From Chelonoidis abingdonii (taxonomy: Eukaryota > Chordata > Testudines > Testudinidae), in assembly GCF_003597395.2 (NCBI RefSeq), contig NC_133790.1:17965396-18029395 (forward strand): 64,000 bases of DNA, written 5' to 3'. The notes below the pieces were generated by a model, which saw only the letters and a list, made by a program, of their open reading frames with translations, was not told the DNA's origin and ran no database searches. A program made the translations under genes and the position numbers. Positions 40,101 through 46,134 of this stretch are shown piece after piece. How positions within the stretch are numbered: position 1 is the first letter of the stretch; each line of letters opens with the position of its first letter.

Positions 40101-41382
40101 CATAGGTTGCCTACCCCTGGTGTAGTGGGTATAATTTCATGTTTATGAATGTTTTATTTCTGGTAATTCTCAGGGTTTGAATATCGCCTACGAGAATTAT
40201 GCAAGGATTTATTGGGTCCAGTCCATTACTCAGCTGGAAGTCAATGGGAATCAACAGTAGTGGTAAGTGCTGGTTTTTGTTTTTAAATAAAGTAGGGGAG
40301 ACTTTTCTTTAGTGTATAAACTAGACAGTTTTAATTTAAATTACTGAATGTACTTTACATTTCCTCTCATAGTTTCTATTGGTAACATTTAAAAGAACAC
40401 CTCCAAAGTTGAGAACCCAAAATTTGATCTACCCTTAAAAGTGTCATCTGATAGGTAATTTTCAGCTTTTATTTTAAAAGTTCACTGCTAGGGCTTTCAT
40501 TGTTTTGGGGTTCCATGGTTTTTGTTTTTTTGTTTGTTTTTTGTTTTTTTAAAAAGATAGTTTTCACTTAACTTAAATACTGTTTCTAAAGCTGTGCCAG
40601 CATGGTGCTGATTCACAAGGAAGTAAGTAAATTCTATGAGCCAAGCCTTGACCAGCTACTGTTTCTTAAGGAAGAAGATATGTCTGCTTACTTTGTGTGA
40701 CTTTTTTTAACTGGTGGGAAGGTTGATAGCCCTTTAGCCTCAAGTGTATTTCAAATTGAGTAGCAAGCAAGCAATCTACAAAGACTTTAATCACTGTGGA
40801 ACCCCTTCCATTCTATACTTAATCCATCCTTTCCATTACCTAAATAGTAACCTCCTTTATTCTCTCTGGCACTGTATACAAACACTTAACAATTCCATTA
40901 TCTCCACTGATGCTGTCTAACATACCTAATAGATGGAATAGGTTGCACCTTCAGTGCTCTCCATTCACTAGGCATGTACCTTTGAAAGGGCTGATATGCC
41001 AAAGAAACATGTGCCCTTCAAAGAACACTTCCACATTCTATCACCACATGGAAGCAGCAACAAGAACATTTAATATGAACTCCTAAAGACTTCATTATTA
41101 TTATTATTGTTTTATTACTGTTGAAATCTAAATAACAGGAGGTGACACCAAATAAACAGCTCTCTAAGGTAAAGAGAGACCACACTAATCTTAAGTGAAT
41201 CCTGTATCAAATACCTGCATTAATGATATAAAATAAATTTGAGGATTTTTGACGTTTTTGTGCAGGGTTTACGAAAGAGAGAGTTACTGAAAGAACTGCT
41301 TCCTGTCATCGGACAGAACCTCCGTTTCCAGAGGCTTTTCACAGAATATCAAGAGCAGCTAGACATCTTGAGAGACAAATAG
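4019..41382 (+). CDS. HIRA: HIRA histone chaperone, partial (18 exons, N-terminal part upstream of window)
   Basis: HIRA is the WD40 scaffold of the HIRA-UBN1-CABIN1 complex, which with ASF1A deposits histone H3.3 in the nucleus independently of replication. Eighteen exons splice in frame: 4019-4186, 7418-7531, 10243-10313, 17808-17913, 18537-18764, 19575-19660, 20880-21074, 22200-22370, 26982-27186, 28080-28184, 29190-29338, 31312-31473, 32689-32747, 33893-33998, 35540-35662, 37446-37609, 40174-40262 and 41266-41382. Every junction is GT-AG and phases match. They encode 805 residues and a TAG stop. Human HIRA has 1017 residues, so about 215 N-terminal residues (WD blades 1-4) lie upstream. 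Order: WD blades 5-7; a Gln-rich linker; the B domain ([20 protein letters not shown]); a Ser/Thr-rich region; a basic [12 protein letters not shown] stretch; and the C-terminal domain that binds CABIN1 and trimerises. Assignment is by recognition of near-identical vertebrate sequence. No frameshift or premature stop is seen. Confidence 0.97.
4400..5330. repeat. GC-rich interspersed repeat, class unknown
   Basis: A block of about 900 bp, C/CA-rich on this strand, lies in an AT-rich HIRA intron and is full of overlapping spurious frames. Its composition resembles the cores of the hAT elements at 11345 and 49452. I could not find clear terminal repeats, so the type and the ends are uncertain. 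Confidence 0.4.
6060..7000. repeat. GC-rich repeat with AT-rich inverted-repeat end, class unknown
   Basis: A C-rich segment (6110-6780) is followed by a strong inverted repeat (6835-6858 with 6881-6904) and a direct copy of GTCTGCTGTGAAAA at 6807 and 6878. This suggests a non-autonomous DNA element or nested pieces. Boundaries are not resolved. Confidence 0.4.
7341..7354. repeat. Poly-C tract
   Basis: A run of about 14 C lies 64 bp upstream of a HIRA acceptor. It is a likely length-variable and sequencing-prone site. Confidence 0.85.
7418..7531 (+). CDS. HIRA: HIRA coding exon (WD blade 6)
   Basis: The exon is 114 nt, phase 0 to phase 0, 38 residues beginning [16 protein letters not shown] and ending KDRSLSVW, with a Cys cluster CPYCCC. 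The acceptor is CTTTCAG after a T-run and the donor is GTACGT. SVW is the usual end of a WD repeat. Confidence 0.96.
8027..8211. mobile_element. PIF/Harbinger-type MITE
   Basis: The termini GAGTATGGCTACACT and AGTGTAGCCATACCC are inverted repeats with one mismatch, flanked by TAA on both sides (8024-8026 and 8212-8214), as expected for a Harbinger 3-bp duplication. The element is 185 bp and non-coding. A perfect 30-bp palindrome centred on GCCGCGGC lies at 8048-8077. Confidence 0.75.
8262..8660 (+). repeat. Direct repeat copy A of a ~370-bp unit
   Basis: The stretch from TTTTGAGCACTTACAGCTGC to CACTGAATGAGGCAGG recurs in the same orientation at about 13785-14135, with a few substitutions and small indels (for example about 20 extra bases here around 8535). 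It lies in the intron before the 71-nt HIRA exon. It could be a segmental duplication or a long interspersed repeat family. Confidence 0.75.
9380..9577 (-). repeat. MIR-like SINE
   Basis: The core AACTTGCTTGGGGTCACACA and the following AGAACCCAGCTTTACTGAATC match the MIR consensus in reverse orientation, preceded by a GAGGAGCTTACAGTCTGAA segment common in amniote SINEs. Confidence 0.65.
10243..10313 (+). CDS. HIRA: HIRA coding exon (WD blade 6-7 linker)
   Basis: The exon is 71 nt, phase 0 to phase 2, encoding [20 protein letters not shown] then DIS and the first two bases of a Trp codon. The acceptor is TTTTAAG and the donor GTAAGA. Its length is not a multiple of three, so skipping it would shift the frame. 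Related copies of a 370-bp repeat lie on both sides (8270 and 13785). Confidence 0.95.
11345..12130 (+). mobile_element. hAT-type non-autonomous element
   Basis: The left end TAGGGTTGCC and right end GGCAACTCAA are inverted repeats. The flanks GGAAGCCT (11337-11344) and AGAAGCCT (12131-12138) are an 8-bp target duplication with one change. The 786-bp element is GC-rich and has no transposase. A related copy in opposite orientation lies at 49452-50505. Confidence 0.75.
12139..13630. other. HIRA intron, no gene recognised
   Basis: A GC-moderate stretch with polypurine/polypyrimidine runs (12540-12720). The 168-codon minus-strand frame at 12636-13142 is low-complexity and resembles nothing that I know. 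Confidence 0.4.
13633..13720 (+). repeat. MIR-like SINE fragment
   Basis: The series TATCCCTGCCTCTGCCACAA followed by GTGATGCTGGACAAGTCACTT matches the MIR core in sense orientation. Confidence 0.55.
13780..14140 (+). repeat. Direct repeat copy B of the ~370-bp unit
   Basis: This is the second copy of the unit at 8262-8660, with shared order of AGTGCTATAATAATGCCCCC, the AATAATAATAATAATTTTGTC run and ACACACTGAATGATGAGGA. It lies downstream of the 71-nt HIRA exon. Confidence 0.75.
14302..14490. mobile_element. Tc1/mariner-type MITE, copy 1
   Basis: CACCTCTACCCCAATATAAC at the left and GTTATATCGAGGTGGAGGTG at the right are inverted termini, flanked by TA on both sides. The element is 189 bp and non-coding. 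Copies 2 and 3 lie at 25068 and 43361. Confidence 0.8.
15030..16089 (+). mobile_element. CR1 LINE, 3' truncated copy
   Basis: Sense CR1 sequence starts in the reverse transcriptase palm ([20 protein letters not shown]) and continues through GVPQGSVLG to the typical 3' end (GACTCGATGACCTCTCGAGG, then CCTAGAGTCTATGAATCTATG). It is 5'-truncated and broken by stops. It aligns with the reverse copy at 435-1500. Confidence 0.9.
16345..16425 (-). repeat. SINE fragment (MIR/amniote SINE-like)
   Basis: CAAGCACCTAGGAGTCCCAG and GCTAGGTGCTGCACAAACAC match a common amniote SINE tail. The family is uncertain. Confidence 0.4.
17275..17372 (+). repeat. SINE fragment (MIR/amniote SINE-like)
   Basis: GATTGTAAGCGTTTTGGTGC followed by a diverged tail matches the common GATTGTAAGCTCTTTGGGGC unit of amniote SINEs. 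Confidence 0.4.
17808..17913 (+). CDS. HIRA: HIRA coding exon (WD blade 7)
   Basis: The exon is 106 nt, phase 2 to phase 0. The first G completes Trp, then [18 protein letters not shown] leads to a DPLSEEEK end. The acceptor is CTTTCAG. The donor GTACTA is weaker than its neighbours. The exon closes the beta-propeller. Confidence 0.96.
18537..18764 (+). CDS. HIRA: HIRA coding exon (Gln-rich linker, start of B domain region)
   Basis: The exon is 228 nt, phase 0 to phase 0, 76 residues from [20 protein letters not shown] to [10 protein letters not shown]. It includes a Gln-rich run ([13 protein letters not shown]) as in other vertebrates. The acceptor is CCATAG and the donor GTAGGC. A Penelope-like fragment starts about 55 bp past the donor. 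Confidence 0.96.
18815..19222 (-). mobile_element. Penelope-like element fragment
   Basis: On the minus strand there is a decayed frame with [20 protein letters not shown] and [12 protein letters not shown], which fits the C-terminal end of a Penelope-type ORF after its GIY-YIG endonuclease. It is followed by the 3' end, CTGAAGAAAAGCTCTGTGTA then AGCTCAAAAGC, which resembles a decayed hammerhead core. Several stops are present. Family assignment rests on memory of turtle repeats. Confidence 0.6.
19246..19365 (-). repeat. SINE fragment
   Basis: TATGGTGGTGCCTAAGAGCA through TCCATGGAGTTTACGGTCC is related to the amniote SINE unit also seen at 16345 and 36720. Confidence 0.4.
19575..19660 (+). 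CDS. HIRA: HIRA coding exon (ASF1-binding B domain)
   Basis: The exon is 86 nt, phase 0 to phase 2, from [18 protein letters not shown] to AQLDTG. The basic RRRI element is the ASF1-contacting B-domain core known in vertebrate HIRA. The acceptor is CCCAACAG and the donor GTATAC. The exon looks intact. Confidence 0.97.
20880..21074 (+). CDS. HIRA: HIRA coding exon (Ser-rich region)
   Basis: The exon is 195 nt, phase 2 to phase 2. It runs [18 protein letters not shown] through a Ser/Asn/Gln-rich stretch to DDAVNKDG. The acceptor is TGGTATAG. The donor is GTCAGT, which fits the phase of the next exon. This part of HIRA is poorly conserved and the turtle residues differ from human. Confidence 0.93.
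22200..22370 (+). CDS. HIRA: HIRA coding exon (linker with [12 protein letters not shown])
   Basis: The exon is 171 nt, phase 2 to phase 2. A Ser/Ala-rich start leads into [20 protein letters not shown] and a variable tail ending NQTAID. The acceptor is TTTAATAG and the donor GTAAGT. The tail carries no Thr-Pro pair, unlike my recollection of the human segment. Confidence 0.95.
23090..25060 (+). mobile_element. CR1/L3-like LINE, 3' half, interrupted
   Basis: Sense CR1-like sequence starts in the reverse transcriptase region (GAATTATAGACCTAATCCTT, a decayed NYRPN motif), continues to AACCAGCATGGTTTCTGTAA and ends with the characteristic GGGTCTGATCCAGTAGGGCA. It is interrupted by a hAT element (23539-23922) and followed at once by a mariner MITE. 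Multiple stops are present. Confidence 0.8.
23539..23922 (-). mobile_element. hAT-type MITE inserted in CR1
   Basis: The insert sits between GTTCAGCA (23531-23538) and GTTTAGCA (23923-23930), an 8-bp duplication with one change within CR1 sequence. Its content is the reverse complement of the element at 45755-46126 (for example TTTCAGTGTATAGTATACAG). The terminal repeat is decayed, especially on the right. Confidence 0.75.
25068..25254. mobile_element. Tc1/mariner-type MITE, copy 2
   Basis: The termini CACCGCTACCCCGATATAAC and TTATATTGAGGTAGAGGTG are flanked by TA. The element is 187 bp, the same family as 14302 and 43361, and is inserted right after a CR1 3' end. Confidence 0.8.
25485..25672 (+). 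repeat. MIR-like SINE
   Basis: CAGGAGACCTAAATTCTCAT, GATGTTGGGCAAAAGTCATT and AGTAAAATGGGAGTAACAAT follow the MIR order in sense orientation. Confidence 0.65.
25909..25937. repeat. (TG)n(TA)n microsatellite
   Basis: About eight TG units run into six TA units, a likely length-polymorphic tract in a HIRA intron. Confidence 0.9.
26264..26701. mobile_element. hAT-type non-autonomous element
   Basis: The termini CAGGGGTGGCCAACCTGT and ACAGGTTGGCCACCCCTG are perfect inverted repeats. Both flanks carry TGTTAGTG (26256-26263 and 26702-26709), an exact 8-bp target duplication. The element is 438 bp and non-coding. It lies about 280 bp upstream of a HIRA exon. Confidence 0.9.
26982..27186 (+). CDS. 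HIRA: HIRA coding exon (acidic/basic, nuclear localisation-like)
   Basis: The exon is 205 nt, phase 2 to phase 0. It runs [17 protein letters not shown], then an acidic [10 protein letters not shown], then [18 protein letters not shown]. The KKKKGRPRK run resembles a nuclear localisation signal or AT-hook. The acceptor is TATGCAG and the donor GTAATC. Confidence 0.96.
28080..28184 (+). CDS. HIRA: HIRA coding exon
   Basis: The exon is 105 nt, phase 0 to phase 0, 35 residues from [18 protein letters not shown] to PQKSFTLQ. The acceptor is GTTTTTCAG and the donor GTAAGT. Confidence 0.95.
29190..29338 (+). CDS. HIRA: HIRA coding exon (start of C-terminal domain)
   Basis: The exon is 149 nt, phase 0 to phase 2. 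It starts [20 protein letters not shown] and ends SRILTAAGS plus part of Cys. The exon's first bases (GTAAGT) mimic a donor, so the acceptor TTTTCTCAG decides the boundary. Confidence 0.96.
31312..31473 (+). CDS. HIRA: HIRA coding exon (C-terminal domain)
   Basis: The exon is 162 nt, phase 2 to phase 2. It encodes [20 protein letters not shown], then [15 protein letters not shown] and [10 protein letters not shown]. The acceptor is CATTTTCAG and the donor GTGAGT. The sequence is WD-like and characteristic of the HIRA/TUP1-like C-terminal domain. Confidence 0.96.
31930..32243. mobile_element. Palindromic hAT-type element
   Basis: It begins CAGGGATCGGCAACCTTTGG and ends CCAAAGGTGTTGGCGATCCTTG in inverted form. 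The arms are complementary over most of their length (TTTGTTTACCTGCAGC against GCTGCAAGTAAACAAA). The flanks AGCTAGAG and AGCTAGAA form an 8-bp duplication with one change. The element is 314 bp with no transposase. Confidence 0.85.
32255..32460 (+). repeat. MIR-like SINE
   Basis: CCTAGGAGTCAGAAGGCATG, CAGCTCTGCTGTTGACTCAC and CTGTAAAATGGGGCAAATAA match the MIR series in sense orientation over about 200 bp. It abuts the hAT element at 31930-32243. Confidence 0.8.
32689..32747 (+). CDS. HIRA: HIRA coding exon (C-terminal domain)
   Basis: The exon is 59 nt, phase 2 to phase 1, encoding [19 protein letters not shown]. The acceptor follows a strong pyrimidine tract (CCCTTCAG) and the donor is GTAATG. 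It is the shortest HIRA exon here. Confidence 0.95.
33640..33845 (+). repeat. MIR-like SINE
   Basis: TTCAGCTCTGCTACTGACCT, GCCTCAGCTTCCCTGCCAGT and AAAATGGGAGTAAGC follow the MIR order. It ends about 50 bp before a HIRA acceptor. Confidence 0.75.
33893..33998 (+). CDS. HIRA: HIRA coding exon (C-terminal domain)
   Basis: The exon is 106 nt, phase 1 to phase 2. It encodes [20 protein letters not shown] through [12 protein letters not shown]. The acceptor is TTAATCTGTAG and the donor GTAAGT. Confidence 0.96.
35540..35662 (+). CDS. HIRA: HIRA coding exon (C-terminal domain)
   Basis: The exon is 123 nt, phase 2 to phase 2. It encodes [20 protein letters not shown] through [12 protein letters not shown]. 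The acceptor follows a run of seven C (CCCCCCCAG). The donor is GTATGC. Confidence 0.96.
36720..36830 (-). repeat. SINE fragment
   Basis: CAGCCCCTACCCTGGAGAGC followed by TTACAATGTTAAAGAC matches the amniote SINE unit also seen at 9380. Confidence 0.45.
37446..37609 (+). CDS. HIRA: HIRA coding exon (C-terminal domain)
   Basis: The exon is 164 nt, phase 2 to phase 1. It encodes [20 protein letters not shown] through [19 protein letters not shown]. The acceptor is GGTTTATAG and the donor GTGAGC. A hammerhead-like motif lies about 75 bp into the following intron. Confidence 0.96.
37675..37806 (+). mobile_element. Penelope-like element 3' end with hammerhead-type core
   Basis: The unit runs from CTGATGAAGTGGGTGTTCAC through TCTGTTAGTCTATAAGGTGC to CAGACTAACACGGCTACCCC, a widespread reptile repeat that I associate with Penelope-like elements. 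Hammerhead boxes CTGATGA (37686-37692) and GAAA (37710-37713) bracket a perfect 6-bp stem. No protein part is present. It starts about 65 bp past a HIRA donor. Confidence 0.65.
37686..37723 (+). ncRNA. Hammerhead ribozyme-like motif (probable relic)
   Basis: Box CTGATGA is followed by stem II GTGGGT/ACCCAC with a GTTC loop, then box GAAA, then GC-TCAC-GC as a 2-bp stem III, and TC as the expected cleavage dinucleotide. The helix I strands on either side do not pair convincingly, so self-cleavage is doubtful in this copy. Penelope-like elements are known to carry such motifs. Confidence 0.45.
38555..38692 (-). repeat. MIR-like SINE fragment
   Basis: GGGAAAACTGTGGCAGAGGT, AAGTGGCTCACTTAGAACCA and ATTCAGGAGTTCTTGCCTCT match MIR in reverse orientation. 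Confidence 0.6.
39807..40119. mobile_element. hAT-type non-autonomous element
   Basis: It starts CAGGGGTCGGCAGCCTTTC and ends GGTTGCCTACCCCTG, inverted termini with substitutions. GTGTAGTG occurs on both flanks (39799-39806 and 40120-40127), an exact 8-bp duplication. The element is 313 bp. A close relative lies at 49474-49753. Confidence 0.9.
40174..40262 (+). CDS. HIRA: HIRA coding exon (C-terminal domain)
   Basis: The exon is 89 nt, phase 1 to phase 0. It encodes [20 protein letters not shown] through GSQWESTVV. The acceptor is AATTCTCAG and the donor GTAAGT. A 313-bp hAT element ends 54 bp upstream, including its duplication, without touching the acceptor. Confidence 0.96.
41266..41382 (+). 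CDS. HIRA: HIRA terminal coding exon
   Basis: The coding part is 117 nt, starting in phase 0. It runs [20 protein letters not shown] to the QLDILRDK C-terminus and TAG at 41380-41382. The acceptor is TTTTTGTGCAG. The C-terminal residues match vertebrate HIRA. Confidence 0.97.
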   Translation, partial: GLRKRELLKELLPVIGQNLRFQRLFTEYQEQLDILRDK

Positions 41383-42220
41383 TATTTCCCCAGATTTTCC
41401 CTGAAGGGCCTGGTCTAAGGGAAATTGCTGAACAGCATTAACCAGAGACAGAAGAGGAGAGAGCCCGGCCAGAATGGGACACTCCTGAAAGCGGCAGTAC
41501 CAGAATGGCCCAACATCTTTCATGAGTGACAAGCTTTAGTTTCTAAAGAGCTCACCACGGCAAATGTGAAAATGAATGGAGGAGCTGGACCTATTTTCCA
41601 AGTGGAATTTGAACATCAAAGCTGTGGCCTGTGTTCCTACAGAAGGTTGTGGATCTGTACTTCAGGGGGGTCCTTTTGGGTCTGGATCTCATTGTGATAT
41701 CAAGAAGACTAGCTGAGAAGAGTTTGGGGATTTTTTTGGATGTTCTGTGAAAAGCACAGTACTTCAGAGTACACTGAGCAGCGTATTAACCCTGTTCAGG
41801 GTTTTTTGCCTGAGGATTGATTGAGGCTCAACACTATATTGAATTAGATGAATGAGCCATATAAAAGAAATTTCATAAAATGTTAAGGTATTATGCAGCC
41901 AATAGACTCAAACCTGTGAATATAATTATAAAAGGCTGTTCTAACACAAGGACTATTTTTGTACTAGAATTTGCTAACTTGTAATATGGAATTTTATTTG
42001 GCCAATAATCAGGATTTCCCTACAAGTAGCCTTGTAGGAAATTTAACTCTAATTATGACAGCTATGTTGCTGAATAATTGTACCAAAATTAACCTGTCAT
42101 CATCTGGTTTTTAATTTTTAACTGTTTGTAAAGGAGAGATTTTTGGGGGTGGGGGGAATCAAAGAGGGTGGCTCTTTTTGTATGTACAAAAATAAATGAA
42201 CACTGCATTGGATTAAAAAA
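41383..42220 (+). other. HIRA: HIRA 3' untranslated region
   Basis: The sequence after the TAG has no open frame of note and runs to an AATAAA. A single 3' UTR of about 830 nt is inferred. It is mostly AT-rich in its distal half. Confidence 0.8.
42191..42196 (+). terminator. HIRA: HIRA polyadenylation signal AATAAA
   Basis: A canonical AATAAA is followed about 17 nt later by an A-run (42214-42221) and then GATGGCCTTGC. Cleavage near 42210-42222 is likely. No stronger signal was seen between the stop codon and this point. Confidence 0.75.
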
Positions 42221-43360
42221 AAGATGGCCTTGCTCTGGATATTCATGTCTTCTTGTAACAGCATTAAACAGTAATACAGGTTAAATCATCTTAAATGTGT
42301 ATAGAAATCAATATTGAACTAATGTTATCTGGGTGATCTTTTCTCTCCAAGTACCAGAGTAGTACATATTAACACTGATTTTACTGTAGTGATCTAGAAC
42401 CTTGTTTTTGTAACTACTACAACTTCAGGTAGCGTCCCTATAGGTACTCTACTTGAGGCGTGCATGTGCACCTTCAGTCGGAAGATTTCAGTGGCAATAC
42501 CTGTTCGTCTTGTGCATACACCATGTGCATTCTTGTGTCCCGTACCAAGGATATATGGGAAGATACTACCGATTCTAAGCACTTGACTAAGAAGGAAGTA
42601 CACTTTTCGTCTTCCACGGCCTCATCGGTAGCTAGACCATCAGTACAAGTGGAACAGTGAGTCCAGCCTTTGGTACCTCACACCTCTATGACTGGCACTC
42701 ATCAGGTCACTGTGTTGGCTCACCCAATACCGCAAGAGTTCAGGTTCTCAACGGTACTCCTGCTTATTTACGAGGCAGCTGAGTCTCCTCTGAGTTCAAG
42801 ACTTCTGGTACCACAACCAATTTTATCCCTACTATTTCACCATTCTCCAGGACCACCTGCCTCCCCAGTACTCGACACCTTCTGAAAGATGGTTGATTAC
42901 TCCTCCATCCCCCAACTCCACCAGACTATGAAAGGGAGTTCTTCAGACTCCCAGATTTCTATGCAGGGTTCTTCTGACTGCCTACCTACATTTGTTTAGC
43001 CAGAACCTGGACTGTTTAGGAACACTTCCAGGCTTCTACCATCAAAGACCGCCAAACATCCACCTGGTACAACTAACCCTGGATGTGCCCACCATTCCCA
43101 TATGGTCCTCCCTAGTGGGCATACTGGGATCCCTAGGCTATTTACCAGCAACTGGTTTCTGAAGTGCACACTACTTATGTAGATCATCCCAGGGAACATT
43201 CTTCAGCTCCTTCTGTTTCTCATAAACAGTCTCCAGTGAGGATACATTTGAGGACCAAGAAAGGAGAGCTGACGAGGAGGCTGTTCCACATTCTAATATT
43301 TCTTCTTCTTCCCCAGTTGAAGTTGTCATCCCCTTCACCATCTCATGATGATTTCAAATA

Positions 43361-43548
43361 CACCTCTACCCCAATATAACATGACCTGTTATAACACACA
43401 TTCAGATATAATGCAGAAAAGCAGTGCTCTGGGGGGCGGGGCTGCGCACTCCGGTGGATCAAAGCAAGTTCAATATAATGTGGCTGCACCTATAACGCAG
43501 TAAGATTTTTTTGGCTCTCAAGGACAGCATTCTGTCGAGGTAGAGGTG
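43361..43548. mobile_element. Tc1/mariner-type MITE, copy 3, inside the DIRS element
   Basis: CACCTCTACCCCAATATAAC at the left and CTGTCGAGGTAGAGGTG at the right are flanked by TA. The element is 188 bp. It splits the gag-like region, so it inserted after the DIRS copy. Confidence 0.8.
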
Positions 43549-44166
43549 TAATTTCAAGATTTAATGAAGAGGGCAGCAGACATCCTTCAGATCTCATTAG
43601 AAGAACTGCAGGAGACGCAGCACAAATGGCTCGACATCTATGCACCATCGTCAGCCTGGGTAGCCCTCTCTGTAAATTAAGCACTATTAGAATCTGCCAA
43701 GTCTATCTGCAGACTCCTGGTACTGCACCCCCTGTCAGCTAAAAGACCACTGGAAAAGTATTGTCCCAGCTAGGGGCTTGAGTTTTTATTTTCCCACCCC
43801 ACACCGAATTCTTTAGTCGTGAATGCAGTGAATGAGCATCACAGACAACACCATTCAAAGACTACATCTAATGACAAGGAGCACAAACTCTTGAACCTTA
43901 CTTTTCTGCTACTCCGCAATTCCAATTGCTAATAATCAGGTGATTCTGGCAAAATATAATCACATTAATTATACAAAGTTTACCTCTTTTATTAAATATC
44001 TGCTACAAGAGCACAAAACAGTTTCAAGCCATCATTGCAGAAGAGCAGCTCTTGGCTAGAACAATGCTGCAAGCTTCTCCATGTGTGGCTGATATGGCAG
44101 CTCGTTCCAATGTTATGGTTATAGTAATGCACAGGGCATCATGACTTCACTCCTCATGATTTACCT

Positions 44167-44490
44167 GTGATGTCCAGAACTTCCCTTTTCATGATCCAGA
44201 GTTATTCAGTGACAGCACACATAATGACAAACAGGGACAATGTGAACTATATAAACTGGCAAAGAGGAGCGAGACCCCCTTCCCTCTCTGCTAAGGCCAT
44301 GAAATTTTGGAACTCATGCATAGGCCTCGATGTCCTGATCTTGGCAGTCTACCTACCCGGTCTCCAAAACACCATAGCCAACAACCTTAGTAGGCACTTC
44401 ACTCAGGATTACGAGTGGGAACTAGACAAATCTTTAGATATTTCTTACCTGGGGATTTCTGAAAACAGATCTTTTTGCCACCATAGCTGA
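44167..44490 (+). pseudogene. DIRS ribonuclease H fragment
   Basis: An open stretch of 107 codons holds VNYINWQRGARPPSLSAKAM and PGLQNTIANNLSRHF, matching the Asn/Arg-rich active-site end of DIRS ribonuclease H. The N-terminal part and the reverse transcriptase are absent. Confidence 0.65.
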
Positions 44491-44879
44491 TCAGAAGTCT
44501 GAGCAGTTCTGTTCAAGGGGAGGCTTGGGTCACTTCTCTCTGAGGATGCCTTTTTTCTTCTTCAAGGCGAAGAATCTCCTAGATGCATTTCCGCTGCTGC
44601 CAGTGATCCTCAGGGTCCTAAACAGAATCAGTCAGGACAAAGCCAGGATCATCTTGATTGGATCAACCTGGCTGAGACAGATGGTTTCCTTACCTTCTTC
44701 ACCTCTTTTTCTGACCAACCATTGATCTTCTGCTGATGCCTAGTCTTTTCTCACACCGGACTCAGGAAATGTCCATTAACCCACCCTGAACCTGCTGCAG
44801 CTCAAGGCCTAGTAGGTAGATGGTTCTCAGAGTAAGAACTGTCTTGGTACACAGAGATCCAGGAGGTTCTGCTGAACAG

Positions 44880-45330
44880 TAGAAAAGATTCTACCAGAAA
44901 GACTTATCTTCAGGAATGGAAAAGGTTTTTCCACTCTTGTGCTCATTGTAGTTTGTCTCCTATTGATGCTCCCATCTCTGAGCTGTTAGGATACTTATTA
45001 ACCCTAAAGAAAGGAGGACTTTCTTTGAGTTCCATTAAAGTTCAACTAGCTAGCATTACAGTATTCCATTCTCCAGCACAAAGCTTCTTGGTATTTACTA
45101 ACCCTGCAATGTTAAGATTTACAAATGGTTTATTGAACCTCTTCCATAATGTTAGACACCCTACTCCCTCCTGCGACTTAAATTTAGTTCTCAATGCTTT
45201 GATGAAACCACCCTTTGAGCCGTTAGCAATTTGCCCGCTTCTGAATCTTTCCATGAAAACCCCACTCCTAGTGGCTAGTATCTCTGCCGGAAGGGTTGGA
45301 GGACTCGACATATTTCAGCGTTGAGTCTTC
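44880..45330 (+). pseudogene. DIRS tyrosine recombinase, N-terminal part
   Basis: A frame with the SAM-like N-terminal domain of a phage-type recombinase (TRKTYLQEWKRF, ELLGYLLTLKKGGLSL, LNLVLNALMKPPFEPLA, MKTPLLVASISAGRVGGL). The frame ends at a TGA (45322-45324), before the catalytic Arg-His-Arg-Tyr region could be completed, so it is inactive. Confidence 0.65.
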
Positions 45331-45754
45331 ATTCACAATGGCCTCTTAATGAGTGTTCTCTCTCAACAGGATCTAAGTTTAGTTATAAATAAATCTGCAC
45401 AGAAGGGGAAAAAGTAAAATTTGTGTTCTCTGGGTTCTTTATGATTTTATAAAGATAATCTGAAAGGCTTAAAGTTTTTTACAAGAGAGTCTTCTCCTGT
45501 TTGTTTCTTAGATTACAAAATATTCAGGTTTTGTCTCCTTTGTTTTTCTTAGAAGTCTGTGGATGACTGGAGCACTAGTAGGATTATGATCTCAGATTCC
45601 AAACAATGAAATCTGATTAAATGAGAGGAAAGTGATTTTTATTCTGGTGGTTTGGTCCTTTTTTGGGGGGAGTGAGGGGAGAAAATATTTATATTCAACA
45701 CCATGTATTTGAGGTAAAAAAAATTCTTGCTCCATTTCTCTGAGTCCTCTAAAG

Positions 45755-46126
45755 CAGTGGTTCTCAACTAGGGGTACGTGTACCCCTAGGCGTACACACA
45801 GAGGTCTTTCAGGGGTACATCAACTCGTCTAGATATTAGCCTAGTTTTACAACAGGCTACATAAAAAGCACTAGTGAAATCAGTGTAAACTAAAATTTCA
45901 TACAGACAATGACTTGTTTATACTGCTCTATATACTGTACACTGAAATGTAAGTACAATATTTATATATAATTAGGTGGTAAAAGTGAGAAAGTAAGCCA
46001 TTTTTCAGTAATAGTGTGCTGATTTTGTAAGCAGGTAGTTTTTAAGTGAGGTGAAACTTGGGGATATGCAAGACAGATCAGAGTAGTGAAAGGGGTACGG
46101 TAGTCTGGAAAGGTTGAGAGCCACTG
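45755..46126 (+). mobile_element. hAT-type MITE with intact target duplication
   Basis: The termini CAGTGGTTCTCAAC and GGTTGAGAGCCACTG are inverted repeats. CTCTAAAG flanks both sides exactly (45747-45754 and 46127-46134). The element is 372 bp and non-coding. A reverse-orientation relative lies at 23539-23922. Confidence 0.92.
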
Positions 46127-46134
46127 CTCTAAAG

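Larger units (their letters stand above)
42430..45400 (+). mobile_element. DIRS-like retrotransposon, decayed and internally deleted
   Basis: Three parts follow in order. Gag-like fragments occupy 42470-44150 (for example IAEEQLLARTMLQASPCVAD). A ribonuclease H end lies at 44167-44490 (AMKFWNSCIGLDVLILAVYL). A tyrosine recombinase region lies at 44880-45330 (STRKTYLQEWKRFFHS, then LKKGGLSLSSIKVQLASIT). Such a recombinase is characteristic of DIRS elements, which use it in place of an integrase. The reverse transcriptase core expected between gag and ribonuclease H is missing. Stops and frameshifts occur throughout. A mariner MITE is inserted at 43361. The outer ends are approximate, as no terminal repeats were resolved. 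Confidence 0.75.
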
